Below are positions 36,401 to 48,213 of a stretch of DNA of 64,000 bases, piece by piece. The notes below the pieces were generated by a model. The model saw nothing but the letters and a program-made list of their open reading frames with translations. It made no database searches and had not been told where the DNA came from. Source of the DNA: Rhizoclosmatium globosum (Eukaryota; Chytridiomycota; Chytridiomycetes; Chytridiales; Chytriomycetaceae); NCBI GenBank assembly GCA_002104985.1, contig MCGO01000111.1, positions 1-64,000 on the forward strand, given 5' to 3'. A program made the translations under genes and the position numbers. Positions within the stretch are counted from its first letter, which is position 1. Every line of letters starts with the position of its first letter.

Positions 36401-37532
36401 ATGTACTCAACCAACGACATTCCGAGTCTCGCTGGCAAGAACTTTGTCGTGACAGGCGGCCACTCAGGCCTCGGCTACGAAACATGCCTTTACCTTGCAC
36501 TTCACAAGGCTGCGATCGTCATCATTGCCTGCCGCTCTGAAGACAAGGCTAACGAGGCAATCGCAAAGATCAGCGAAATGGCTCCAAGTACTAATTTGGT
36601 CTTTGTCGAGCTCAAACTCAATGATCTCAAACAAGTCAAGACTGCGGCTCAAAAGATTGTGGACTTTGGAGTTACCATCGATGTGTTGATCAACAATGCT
36701 GGTGAGTGAATCATCTCATGATTCTTTCATTTGGCTTCGAAGGAGTTAAGAACGTGAGGGAGGTCTTAAATTAAGTGTTGACACCATCAAGTGAATAATT
36801 GTGGAATTCGCGTCCCCTACCGCCTCCACTATATATCATCACTAACACCACTTGCATTCAGGAATCTCAAACACTCCATTTGCCCTCTCCACCGACGGAA
36901 TCGAAGAACAATTCGCATACAACCACGTCGGCCCTTTCCTCTTCACAACAACCCTCCTCCCAGCCCTCCTCAAATCCACCGAGCCTCGAATCGTAAATAT
37001 CTCATCTCATTACCACACTCAAGTCTCTACGCCATCAGGAATTTTGTTCGACAGTATCAATGATCCAAATGCAATGACAGATGCAGAGAGATACGCGCAG
37101 TCCCGACTCGCTACGATTTTGTTTTCAAAAGCGTTACATAAGCGTGTTGGGAGCCGCGTGTATATCAATACAGTTGATCCTGGCAATGATGTTCGGTCCT
37201 CTGGCACAACTCCACAAAAGGAATCAAAGATCCATCACCGAATTTCTGGACTCTTTGGCGGTAATAATTCTGCTGCTGCTAAAGCGGATGCAGCTGTTGT
37301 GAGTAGTGTGTTGGATGCAGTCAAGACGCCACTTTATGTTGCTACCAGCAAGGACATTGTGGAAAAGGGGTACAAGGATGCTTACTTTGCACCAGTTGCA
37401 GACAAGGAGCGTGGTGATAAGGAATTGTCGGAGCTGGCAAAGGATAAAGAGTTGGCGGAACGGTTGTGGGAATTCACAGAAGTGTTGATTAAGGAAAAGA
37501 TTATGGAAGCTCCACGCATTCCACTTCCATGA
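36401..37532 (+). CDS. short-chain dehydrogenase/reductase with YxxxR in place of YxxxK
   Basis: Exons 36401-36701 and 36862-37532 join in phase (NNAG|G) to give 323 residues. Cofactor motif TGGHSGLGYE, then CRSEDKA (an Arg after strand 2, compatible with NADP), LINNAG, IVNISSHYH for the catalytic Ser, and ERYAQSRLATILFSKAL where YxxxK is expected. The catalytic Lys is thus Arg. The tail (about residues 210-323) is Lys/Glu-rich. The closest pattern is the retinol dehydrogenase/WWOX/protochlorophyllide-reductase-like group. The 159-bp intron has no repeat. Confidence 0.88.
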
Positions 37533-38338
37533 CGCGGATAGACGTCCTTTCAAAATCATTCGGAATAAATATTGGTTGATAGAATTATGTGATATGTGTT
37601 GATTTGAGTCTCAGTAGTCTGCATCAAAAAACGCCAAAAATATGCGAGCACAGAAATCTCAAGTATCAGTCAGGTATTCATATCCTTGTTGTAAAACCCA
37701 CTGAAGATGGAAACCCTACTATTTTCCCCTCACGTGTATCTGCCACAATAGGCTAACAATGTAATTTATAGTTCATCGCATTTTTCCGTCAGTTTTCCTT
37801 CCTCCTTTTTATTAATTTTCTTTTCACTCCTCCATGAGTTTATATGAAACAGATTCTTGGCATTTCCGTGTAATATCAGTTTGCTAAGATAATTAAAAAC
37901 GTTGGTTGACATATTCTGAGTTTTGATTAAATCTTTACAGAAATCCACAGTTTCGTCGAATAAAGAGGAAAGTTCTCTACCGTGTGAGCTTATACAACAA
38001 TTCCTCCATTCCGTTGCAGGAACTCATTGAGATATTTGAACGAAACTCTACATGAAAATTTTGGATGAGTAATTGCGGCTTCAATCAATCCACTTTCACC
38101 ATCAAATGAACCCAAGGCCACTGAAGACATGTAAAACTTCTATAAGCCATAGCTACTTGTTTATTTTTCTTTCCTTTGTAAGCTGGACTGGACAAGTGTG
38201 TGCCCACCCTTCGCTGCATGCCCTTTTAATTTCGAGCGCGTGCATGCCAAAGCTGTCACATGACCAAGTCGGGCTTGTGTAAACGATGAGGCATAAAAAG
38301 AAAGAAAGCTAGTATTCTGCGAAAAACAGTAGCCTAAC
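37533..38338. other. intergenic, no gene seen
   Basis: About 0.8 kb, AT-rich, between the SDR stop and the RNase T2 start. Short open frames at 37766-37948 (minus) and 38073-38282 (plus) have no coding character. A polyadenylation-like AATAAA lies at 37563, just after the SDR. Confidence 0.5.
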
Positions 38339-39224
38339 ATGATCTTCGCAACCATTCTTGCCCTCGCTGCTGCGACTACCCAAGCTTTGCCATTAGACAC
38401 ATTGTTCGCTAGAGACGCTTCATGCTCCGCTTCCAGTGTTGCATGTACCGGTTCTACTGACTCATGTTGTGTTCCTGACAATGGAAACCTTGTTCTTTCG
38501 ATTCAGTGGTTGCCAGGATGGTGTGCTGCTAACGACTGTGCTGATGGTGTCCTTTCGAGCGCTCCTCAAGCTACTTGGTCGATCCATGGTACGTGTTATT
38601 ATTGAGTATGATTGCTAAAGAGTATCTGTTCATTAATTTTTCTTTTCAGGGTTGTGGCCAGATACATGTGACAGTACTCAACCTCCCGGAAATGGATGTG
38701 ACCGTTCTCGCCAGTACCAGAATATTAACGATATTCTCTCCGGTACTGCAATCTACAACGACTTGACCAACTACTGGATTTCGTACAAGGGAACCGATAT
38801 TGATTCCTACAACTCGTTCTGGGTTCACGAATGGGGTGTCCATGGAACCTGTTACTCTCCCGCGAACACTGAGTGTGTCGGGTCCAATGGAGCTGATGTC
38901 CTCAAGTTCTTTTCTGACGCTTTGGCTGTTCGTAAGACGTATGATGTTTACACTGCTTTGTGGAATGCGGGAATCAAACCTGACGGAAACAGTTACAACA
39001 CGGATGACATGACTGCAGCGATTCAAGGCGCATTCCCAGGTGTGAATGTACAGTACCTGTGTACTGGAGACTACGTGAATGAGATGCAGCTTTCTCTGGT
39101 TGGTGTTGGAGGTGGCCAAATCGCCCAACCGCAATACTACTCTTTGATTAGCTCCAACAAGCAGTGTGGGGGAACCGTAATTTACGCTCAAGGACCAAAC
39201 GGAGTTGTTTCTCCTTCTAATTAA
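38339..39224 (+). CDS. secreted ribonuclease T2
   Basis: Exons 38339-38588 and 38650-39224 give 274 residues, intact. A signal peptide (MIFATILALAAATTQA) precedes a Cys-rich domain. Both catalytic boxes are present: CAS I as SIHGLWPDTCD (split by the intron) and CAS II as FWVHEWGVHGTCYS, supplying the His-Glu-Lys/His triad region of RNase T2. The Cys pattern (at least eight Cys) matches fungal T2 enzymes such as RNase Rh. It should cut single-stranded RNA through 2',3'-cyclic intermediates, in the secretory path, vacuole or outside the cell. Confidence 0.95.
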
Positions 39225-39482
39225 TTTTAGAACGTATAAAGATATCAGAATAAATGATGAGTAGGAGATTCTTGCGGCTAGTTGAACAGTCCACGAGGCA
39301 GTTACATCGGTGCTAATTTACTCATAATTAAGTTTTATATTCAAATGAACTTTTGTCCTTTTTCAAAGCGTTTAGTATTTGTAATTCAGCAAGAGGAGAA
39401 TATAATATGAAGCACTAAAAACTTTAGTCGATTAAATCTAAGTTCATTGTCATTGTATTAAGTTCGCTTCTTCTTCTGATCC

Positions 39483-40953
39483 TCATCGCCTCTGCCTCTT
39501 CCTTAAAATAAGAACATCCATCTCTGTCATAGCACCAGCGACCAGAGCTATTTGGTGCACAACTTCATACGGCAACTTTGTACCAAACCCACAGGTATCA
39601 GACAGCTCCTCAGCAAGCCAGTCAGCCTGCTGAATTCCGACATCTGCAGTTGAAATGACCCTTGTGTCTGGATCAACCAAAAAGAAAGCCAGTATTTTGC
39701 GATATCCTGGGCGAGTTTTATCTTGCAACACAAATGGCGTTACTCTGTGTGGCAAATGGTTTGGAAACACGACACAGCGACCTTGTAGTGTCTCGATTTC
39801 ACCCTTGTAGAATGCCAGTGTGGATTGCGTAATATTTTCTACTGAGTAGTATACAAGTCCTACAGCTACGATGGCTTCATATTCCATTCCTTCCATATGC
39901 CAATTACCACCGTGAAATATAGGATTCTCGGGTGTCAATTGGATATTGGTCATCTTTACAATCACTTGCACATTCCTTCCAGCTAGACAAAACTTGGGAT
40001 TTCTAGATCCAAGTGGAGTATTATAAGACTTTGGTAAGCCGGGAATAACTCGTCTTTGATTCTGGGTTTTTTGCAAGCGTTCATCAATTTGTTGGAAAAA
40101 CTGGTGAACTTCAAACCGCTCGTAGATGTTGCCGTTATATGATAACTCACTTATTCTATACGAAGGTTCCGATTGAAGAGATCCCAGAGTGGCTTCAAAC
40201 ATGGGAACCATACTTTCAAACACAGATCTGATGGAATCTTGTAACTCAGGATACTCCCTAACATTCAAGTTGTTGATGTAAGATCGAAGTTTGACTCTTC
40301 CATCATATCCGATATCAAATTCAGATGGAAGCCATTGAAATCTTGGAGATCTTTCACGAGTCTGCTGATAATTTCGGCTTCGGCCTGTGAAGACAAGTGG
40401 CTTTGAACCAACTGGTTGTGTAATGTTGTCTCGACGTAAAGAGCGACCGTAAACGAGGCAGTATTCCGAGGGATGAATCAAATCTAGCACTTTCCCATCT
40501 GACCCTTCGCGCCACTTTTTCTTTTTCAATGATTCGGTTTCAAGTGATTCTGAGTATGTCGCGAGCCAAGTATAGACTCCGAAATACAATCTGATATGAA
40601 TACCCCGTGAATAGAGGTAGGTGCAATGACGCCGCCAGTCTTGAGTCTAATCAATTCATGGTAGGCTATGTAGCACAGTTCCTTGCAAGTTCGTTGAGCA
40701 CCCGTATTGAGTCAAGCTAAGTTAAGAACAGAACATACCCGAAACAATGAATCCACTGCTTGATGAACAAAGTGCTTGTTTGTAACGCCTCCGGATGTGA
40801 ATGAACTTCGAGCCTCCTCTTTCCATCGAGATATAAGCGCCTCATCTGCCAGATTGGTCCACCATTGCGGCTTCATTAGGATATGATTTAGAGTCGATAA
40901 GTATATGCGCATGTAGTCAGTCGGTGAGGTTCTGTGCTGGTATCGGAAACACA
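39483..40953 (-). CDS. DUF4246 family protein
   Basis: The long frame (to 40589) contains DLIHPSEYCLVYGRS near its start and GRNVQVIVKMTNIQLTPENP, then GNWHMEGMEYEAIVAVGLVY, ENITQSTLAF and VVFPNHLPHRV, the ordered hallmarks of the fungal DUF4246 family (double-stranded beta-helix, probably 2-oxoglutarate/iron oxygenase-like; HxE and a distal His can be seen). The N-terminal exon (above about 40740) has LNHILMKPQWWTN and a Trp-Lys-Glu-Glu helix, also as in the family. An intron fits at about 40682-40739. One frame slip near 40600 separates exon 2 from the long frame. Upstream start is uncertain. Function of the family is not established. Confidence 0.82.
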
Positions 40954-41104
40954 TTGCAACTGAGTTTTTGGTTATGTTTTTGGGTTCAGAGAAATTGCAC
41001 TTCCACAATTGAAGGCATCAAATGAGGTTTCTTTTTTATTGAAATAAATACTTAAATATGAGGTTTTTATACATGATAGTAATGGTGGTAATGGAAGCAT
41101 GTTG

Positions 41105-42706
41105 TCAAAACTTGGCAAGTGCAGTCAACACTATGCTCTCAGAAAATTCATCCACAAGACTCCGCAGAACGCGAATCCCAGTTTCCCCGAATACAATTGG
41201 TTCTAACGCTCCCGAATGCCGCACAACCGTAGTCTCTGCAGTTTCAGCAAGTGGAACAAGCTGTTCGCCCTCATCCTCATCATTTACTTCTGCTAATGAG
41301 TTTGGAACGGTAGGCAGAACGCGAAACAGTGCCAATGCTTCATTCATGTGACTTGTGATGGCAGTTGCAGGTTGATCGACGCCACCAAGAAACCATCGAA
41401 GCCCAACATTCTGGTTGATTTTAACGAGTTTCTCCAGTCGACCATCTCCACGGATCCACGCCCTCAACTCCTTGTGTACGACGTCTGCAACAGCTCTTTT
41501 GATGTCACCTGAAGATGTTGCCGTGTTCTGTTTTTGTAGTTTACGCACTGATTCCTGGAGGAAAGATTCTGAGAGTACCCAGACTGGCAGACAGAATCGA
41601 CGACAAGTTTCAAAGGGGTCTGCGATGGAGACGTGGGTGATTCGTGAGTTGCGGGAAATGAAGAGGAGGACGTGATGCCACAGGCGAAGAGAAGAGGATT
41701 GCGTGGAGGTGAGGTATCTTCCGCGGCCAAGAATGAGAGTTTTTAAAGAGGGTGGGGAGTACAGAGTTAGAATTTGTAGAAGGTGTGTGGTTCCATCGTC
41801 TCCTGTTTTAAGAATGAGCATTGTCGAATATGAAGTAATACCTTTCACCAAAGTACCTGGCAGAGGCTGAATTTTTAAGGATTCCAGTCGGAGTGAAGTT
41901 GAAAGAAGAGTCGAGAATCCTTCAGCATTCTGAATCGATTTCCAATCGGGTCCACCATAATTTGCAGCTGCTGTAGCTCCTAGTATATCATGAATGTCAC
42001 CAGTTGGGAAGATGGATTGGGTTGTATCCGCACCTCCAACGCCATTCATTGATAACATCCTGTACTCTGGAACTGTCATGGAACCCATTCCAGAAAGAGT
42101 GCTTCTCACGCCCCACATGTACGGAGTCACAATTCCAATTTCAAGAGAGCGTAATTTAGGCCACCGTCCCACCATTCTCATCTGTAATTTTAGATTTTGA
42201 ATTTGCAATTAGACGCGACCAACACTAAATACCAAGTGGGCATCTGATACAGCAACACGCGACCAAAGAATATGCTCAATACTGTTCGGAATTGAAAGCA
42301 GCAGATTCGAGAAGAGTGTCCCGGTGACGTCCGAGGGAAAGCCGTCGATTCTCAGGGTGCGCAGATTCGGACAGGCCGCAACCAGGTCGTGGGCGAGGCG
42401 CGTCAGGTCGAGCCAGTGCTGCAGCGGACTTGCGGCCTCGTCGGTTGGATTCGCAACGACTCTGAGCTGCGCAATGTCGAGGTCGCGCACGTGGGTCAGC
42501 GCAGTGCGCGGCGAAGCGTCGATCAGGCGCCGGATTATTGGCGCGTGCTTGGCTGAAAAGACGGGCCGTCGGAAGAGATGTGCCTGGGCTTGAAACGCGA
42601 GGACACGCGACACGAGCGACAACTGCGACACGTCAGATGCACTCAGATGTGTCACAATGAGGCTTAAGAGTTCAGGCACGAGGAAGACCCGGGGTGGTGG
42701 TCCCAT
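41105..42706 (-). CDS. F-box protein with a leucine-rich-like C-terminal region
   Basis: Two exons (42233-42706 and 41105-42181, intron 51 bp, in phase) give 516 intact residues. Residues 6-45 are an F-box: VFLVPELLSLIVTHLSASDV then LSLVSRVL. The rest has recurring L..LRIDGFP, L.SLEIG, LESLKIQPLP and LKTLILGRG strands, as in irregular LRR solenoids of fungal F-box proteins. The expected role is substrate recognition for an SCF ubiquitin ligase. The first exon is distinctly more GC-rich (about 42300-42600) than its surroundings. Confidence 0.85.
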
Positions 42707-43932
42707 CGATTGGTCGTGGTGCAGTGGTGGTGCCTTCTTCTACTCTGTTTGGCGTCAATTTCACAAGCTTGCTCTTTTTGAATATTTAAATAGTTGACTT
42801 CAAACATAGTCATTTCGTACGAAATGGCAGAGAGACACATCGCGTTAAAGATCTTCTCGGAGCTGTGGATTATTCTAACACATTGGAATTCTTGGGTTTT
42901 AACTCGCTAAAAATGGGAATATCCTTCAAACATCGCTTATCGGCCGCTGACATATCACTACATCATTTAATATCTTAGCACCGTGTTGTCTTCTATTGTA
43001 TCTGGCGCGTTTCTCCTCTGTTAGAGGTGATTGCTTCCTCCGTACTTCCTTTAACCTAGTCTCCCATGCACACTTGATGCAACCTTGATACCTGTCCTCC
43101 CTCTTGAGGCTTGTTGTTAATATCGTATTTAATATTGATTTGTTCTCTCTAGACTGTTATAGCTTCAACGCCGTCACGAAAGTATGATCTGTACGCGTCC
43201 ATTCATCCAAATTGTCAACTTGTAAATCCCACTTTTAACTTACTCCTTCTTCTCGACCATAGTGTCAAAACCTTTCTTTCTTTATCAAATGCTCCGCCTT
43301 TGTTTCAGGGGTCCTTTGACTCCGAAAAACGTGGCGAGTTGAGATTCCCTTGAAAAAGGAACTCAATCCCCCCTTTCTGTTATGGCTACGCTTGTAGTTG
43401 TGTTGTTCTCATGTATGGGGTATCATCATGTATGGGGTATCATTGATTGTATATCAACTTTCTTTCACATTATATACGTTGTTTGGAATGATGGGGTTAT
43501 ATGCAAGGGCTTCTGTATCTCGTTTTTATACCACCATTTGTCGATGGGATCCATGGCTCCAAAAGGGAGCTAATGTAGACGTTGGTGAGAGTCCAGCAGG
43601 GAAAATATCGGTTTCATCCGACATTGAACTGGTATCTTCAAATCCTTAGATTGAAGTGGATTTTTTCTATTCGTAGTCGTTGTTCGTTGACACGGTTACT
43701 CCTTGCGGTTGGTCGTAGGCCAAATCTACCCTTCTGGCTTGCGGGGAGTATGGTTAACATTGTATGTTTTATAATAAATGTTAATTAATTTCTTGAATTA
43801 TCGATGAGAGTCAATTTTCATAGGTTTGGAATTCTACATGTATTACTTCACATATATGCTCATGCTTTTGTTCTGTCATGTAACTGAATTTCAATATTGA
43901 TATATTCCAACTAAAAACAAAAGTAACGCACA
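42707..43932. other. 1.2-kb gene-poor stretch
   Basis: Between the F-box gene start and the next membrane-protein gene I find only short frames (43382-43573, 43398-43649) without recognisable products. The stretch is AT-rich and irregular and holds a 17-bp perfect tandem duplication (43410-43443). It may contain a promoter, an unannotated noncoding transcript or a decayed insertion; nothing proves any of these. Confidence 0.4.
43410..43443 (+). repeat. 17-bp tandem duplication
   Basis: CATGTATGGGGTATCAT is present twice head to tail, at 43410-43426 and 43427-43443, with no mismatch. Confidence 0.9.
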
Positions 43933-44672
43933 TCATGACTGACGAATAGGCTTAGTCTCCTGTAAAGACGTGTAACTATCCATATACGGAGCCTTGCTGT
44001 CAGTAGCCTCATTCAAAGCCACAATATCTTCCCGATCTTCCCCCTTCGCAAACTGCACATTCATTTGCTCGTCCACAACCAAATACAAATTCACAAAGCA
44101 CGCCAAGACAACGAAAATGGCATAAAACCAGATATTTGTAAGCTGGTCACACAGATTATGACGAAACGGATTCAACTCTGCCCCTTCCCCCTTCCCAATC
44201 CAACACACCCACGTAACATCCCAAAACAGCGTCGTAATAACGGACCACAGAATCAGACTCGATGCATTAATAATAAGGAACCAAAACCAGAATCGAACTT
44301 TCTGAGAGACACCGATTCGGTCCCAGAAGCGTTGGTTGGCTCTGTCCAGCGTTTGTGATGAGCACAAGATTGTGGGGATGAGCCAGCCGGCTGTGGAGAG
44401 GCCGCTGTAGATGGATGTCATGAGGATGGATGGGGTTGTGTACGACACCCCGCTTCCTCTCGCTTTTGGATGTGGACCAGTGTTGCCATCCCGCAAACGA
44501 GGGCGCAACTTATACAGATGAATCCGTAGTGGCAAGCTGGTTGGCAGTGGATGATTCGTTAGAGGAGTTTGTAAGCATTGGCTTGTCAAAGGAGCTCACC
44601 CATCATTGGATACTTGTAACGCTCACACCATTCAATAAACAGTGAATAGTGAGACTTGGTAGATGGGGTCAT
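43933..44672 (-). CDS. unrecognised multipass membrane protein
   Basis: The first exon (start 44672, MTPSTKSHYSLFIEWCERYK) ends at a GTGAGC donor near 44602; after a 65-bp intron, CHYGFICISCALVCGMATLV forms the first helix. One frame slip near 44440 is followed by MTSIYSGLSTAGWLIPTILC, FWFWFLIINASSLILWSVIT and FYAIFVVLACFVNLYLVVDE. Four or five transmembrane helices are visible, rich in Trp and Phe, plus a short acidic cytosolic tail (GEDREDIVALNEA). I do not recognise the family. It could be a divergent seven-helix receptor-like protein, but the visible helices are too few to say so. Confidence 0.55.
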
Positions 44673-44899
44673 GGCAGTCCGACGGCAGTGGATTGGTGTT
44701 GACAGAAAGTTTTTTAGTTCGTCTTGAGTGCCGGCCAAATTGACTTTGAACTCTGCCAACTATTCCATTAGAAAGTGGGTGTTCCGAGGGAAATATATTA
44801 TTAATGAAGTATGAGACAAGAGAGCGTTCGGCGCACATAATTAATAATTATGTTCACATACAAGGTCAAAAAGTGCTGCAAAGTAGTTTTATGAAGTTC

Positions 44900-45370
44900 T
44901 TAATGTTTATCAAGCCGCCAAGTACCATATTTCAACAGAGAAGCGCGAGTAACAGCATCTTCAGTTGCCTTGATATCAACGTCATCGTGGACACGACTCT
45001 TCAGCTTCCGTCGTCTCGAACTCAGAAAGAAACAAACTCCTGCACAACAACAACTACACACGCTATGATAACGTATGCAATAATTCCAGGGTTTTGTTGA
45101 CCTGCATTTGGGTCAAAATAGCATGCCATGGATCTATTGGTGGCTGGAACCCAAGTACTTGCACACGCATCTCGGCAGGAAGACCTAGTAACATCGTCAA
45201 TTGTCGCGTTGTAGTAACAGCCTCCTTTCCCAGGGCACGTGCATAAAACAAGTGTTGTCATTTGAAAGAAACTTGAATGTGGCAGTGTCAATCGGCTGAA
45301 CACAACTGAATAGTTAACATTCTCCGTTCTCAAAGAAAATTCAGGGTCGAGAAGAGGAGAATCTTTGTCT
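44900..45370 (-). CDS. single-pass membrane protein with a Cys-rich ectodomain
   Basis: A frame beginning within or above 45370 encodes a small domain with eight Cys (TCPGKGGCYYN, SSCRDACASTW, ACYFDPN) followed by IIAYVIIACVVVVV, a transmembrane helix, and after one frame slip at about 45045 a basic stop-transfer segment (SSRRRKLKSRV) and an acidic tail ending at TAA 44900-44902. The 5' part, including any signal peptide, is not resolved; an acceptor-like CATTCAG near 45397 suggests an upstream exon. The family is unknown. Confidence 0.5.
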
Positions 45371-45538
45371 GATCCTTGTTCAGGAAGAGTTAGAGTGTGC
45401 TGAATGAGTTCAGATTACAGATAGGTAACAGTCCAACTTTGCTCTGACCTTTGTTCATCTTAATCACAATAAATCATTAAAAATCATTTAAAACACACGA
45501 ATTATCACAGTCCATCCAGGAACTCCGTCCACCAACAT

Positions 45539-47453
45539 TCACAATCCCTTCTGCAACCTCTCGTCCATCCCTGTCAATTCCAACACCCCACTCATACCAA
45601 ACCTTACGTTCATCCGTCGCCCTCCAAACCTCACCACAACCTCTTCCCCCTTCCTTACTCCAACTGGTCCTCTCAACGGAAAGAAAATCGGGAACCAAGA
45701 ACTCATATCCGGCGAATGCGTAAGCGGATGAATACTCAACATGACGCTCCCATACAAAACGGATTCAAAGTACCCCGCAAGCCCATGCACAACCACATCC
45801 CGATCCGCCACAAACCGCACTTTCGCAAAGCGCTCATTATGCAAGTTAAAGTCCCTCATCCCAGGCGTCACATTGACACCAGGCAACGGATGCGTAAACG
45901 TCCAAAGCGGGACCGGGTCTCCACCCACAGCCGCGATCGCCTTCAGTTTCACAACATACGGCGTCTCAAGGTGTTTCACGTCGTTGTAACTCGCGACGCT
46001 GGTCCACAGCTTCGTGCTTGAAATCGGGGAGATGAAGGCTGTGTAGGAGTGTGGGATGCTCACGCCGTCGGGTTTCAAGACCCTCTGTGCGCCGTCGAGG
46101 CATTCCGGGGAGAGTTCGTTGTCGCCAAAGGAGCCGAGGAGTTCGCTGACGAGGAGGTCGGCTTGTTCGGTGGGTGTGTAGAAACGCATGTCGGCAAAGA
46201 CGATGGAAACTTGAGGGCCCCAGCGTTCTTGTTTTTTGGTTTCGAGGATTACGATGGCGTTTGGGTTCTTTTCGAGGGCTGTTATTTTGACGTTTGAGCC
46301 GGGACGGCGGATGATGCGCGAAGGGCACAGTCGACTAAGGGGCCACGGCCGGCACCGAAGACGCAAATGTGGAAGTCTTTTTGGCGGGGGAGCGGTCTGT
46401 GAGGTATGCCTTGATTGCGAGTTCGTATTGCTGGAATTGTTCGTTGTGTTTAGATTTGAGGCAGGAAAATAACGAAATACATACTTGATACTTGACAGGA
46501 TCTTTTTCAAAGACTTCATATGTCGCACTCTCCAAGTGATCCATCAACGGTTGGAGTGGAGCTTGCAGATAATCATCATATCCAGCTGCAAATTTGTCTA
46601 CAACGCCGGGTTCAGGGCGAATCTTGTATAAATGATCCAGGTATATTTTGTACGCAGACAATCCTCCGTTTTCTTCGGAGACGGGAGACCGGGAGGTGCA
46701 GTGACAACAAACTGAATGCTAGATTGAGCTTTAAAGGAAAGAGTCAATACACGCATCCATCAAATTCAAGAACATACATCCATCAGACGATGAACCCATT
46801 GCTGATGCTTCTTGCTGAGAACGGGGTATTTTTCTTGTTGAAGAGAAGACATCATGTGGAATAATAACGAGCTTCACGGGTTCTGCCATCCAACGCACAA
46901 TTTCGTGATCAGGAATAGAAGCATCCTGAGTGAAACGCAAGGCAACCAGCAGGGCCTTGTTGTGGTTCGCCAACAGCGCACCTTGTTCCACGAGTTCCAA
47001 CCACCGTCATTAAGGCAACATCAAGCAGCAGCTGAGTATAACTGGAGGCCTCGACCAGATTCGCGGCGACTCGTGCAAAAGCATCCTCGACATCGGCATT
47101 GGCCGCATCTCCATTAGTCAGCTTCTTCGTCAAGGTGGCCACAACGGCGGCCGACCCAAGATGCGCGGCCAATTTGAAGCACGTGCCGGCCAACTTTGCC
47201 GAGTCGCGGCAACCAACGGCCACGCGCCCAAAGTTGAATTGCGCATTTGCCGCGTTTGAAAGAAGAAGTTCGGTCGATGAAAACGGGCGACTGGCGAACC
47301 AACACTAGTGTTAGTACTCGTCCGCCGCTTCGCCGACTCGCTTCGAAGAACGTGCACTCCGCCAAAGCTGAATCCATTGGCACGCGCGGTCGTCTCAGTC
47401 AACTCGGCGCTGGCATCGACGTCTGTCAACTCAAGCCCGATGCTCAAACTCAT
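45539..47453 (-). CDS. PRMT5: protein arginine methyltransferase 5
   Basis: The N-terminal TIM-barrel is recognisable across frames (start 47453): LAAHLGSAAVVATL, LVEQGALLANHNKALLVALR, EIVRWMAEPVKLVIIPHDVF. The catalytic part has YEVFEKDPVKY, EKNPNAIVILE (SAM site), SELLGSFGDNELSPECLDG with the double-Glu loop, and IPHSYTAFISPISSTKLW, which together are specific to PRMT5 (Skb1/Hsl7). The C-terminal beta barrel follows with FFPLRGPV. At least four single-base slips (about 47300, 47000, 46760, 46320) and an intron near 46450-46500 are involved. It makes symmetric dimethylarginine on Sm proteins and histones and acts in cell-cycle control. Confidence 0.92.
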
Positions 47454-47498
47454 TTGTTGTTTGATTTGAGAAGGAAAAAGAAAGAAAGAACTTGTATT

Positions 47499-48023
47499 CT
47501 ATACATCATCTAACAGTGGCTTCATGGCGAGATATGCTAAAAGTGTGTATGCTGCATCATTGCCGGCATCATGCAGGGGCTAGACGGAATCTGCAGTGCA
47601 TCCAAGATGGCCGACAGCTTCCGAGGCTTTCCTCCAAACAGGACACCCGTGTCAAACTGCCTTTCAATAGGAACCAATTCATTGATCATGATTCCGTTCT
47701 TTGCCAGTACTTTCCTGTCTTGCACTGGATTGTGCCAGACAAGATCGACGTCAACACTGTCTAGTCCGCCTGTCAAATAGAAGATCAAGTTGTCCTTTAC
47801 TTGCGCCAGAGTTCAGAGGAAGCACCTGAGTCGCACCAAATACGAAGCCCGAGCTGCTGAAGGGCGCGTATCTGCTGAGCAAGTGCGAATGCTCTTTGAC
47901 TGAGAAATGGAAGTGTTTGATGCCGGCGTCGGTCTTGACGGCGAGTCCGACTTCAGTTAAATGGTCGCCCTGGCTCTGGTCGTACCATTCCAAGTCTAGA
48001 GCGACTTGCCATCGGTGACTCAT
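47499..48023 (-). CDS. Gfd2/QDE-2-interacting-type DEDDh exonuclease-like protein
   Basis: Start 48023 (MSHRWQVALDLEWYD). The DEDDh motifs can be placed in order: ALDLEWYD (Asp and Glu of ExoI), VWHNPVQDRKVL (ExoII Asp), and HDAGNDAAYT (ExoIII His and Asp). RQFDTGVLFGG and ALQIP are also typical of fungal Gfd2-like proteins. All acidic residues and the His are kept, so nuclease activity is plausible. Two one-base losses break the frame, near 47808 and 47580. At about 172 residues it is a stand-alone domain. Yeast Gfd2 is linked to mRNA export; the family's activity is otherwise little known. Confidence 0.72.
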
Positions 48024-48213
48024 TTCTTTTGCTTTGTTCTTTCTTCTTTCTTCTTTCTTCTTTAAAAACCCAACAAGCAAAGCATCCCCTGTCCTCTCTC
48101 TCATTTCTCAAAGGTAACTTCTGTTCCTTTCCGAGCATGAGTTCCAAGAACTACTTTCACTTGCATTCAGCGAAATGCTAATATCGTGACACAGACGGGG
48201 CCTAACCTTCTTG

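Noticed and set aside
42972..43757. Possible solo LTR (TGTTG...TTAACA)
   Set aside because: Ends only loosely resemble LTR termini, no target-site duplication is seen and no second copy or internal coding remains exist in the window.
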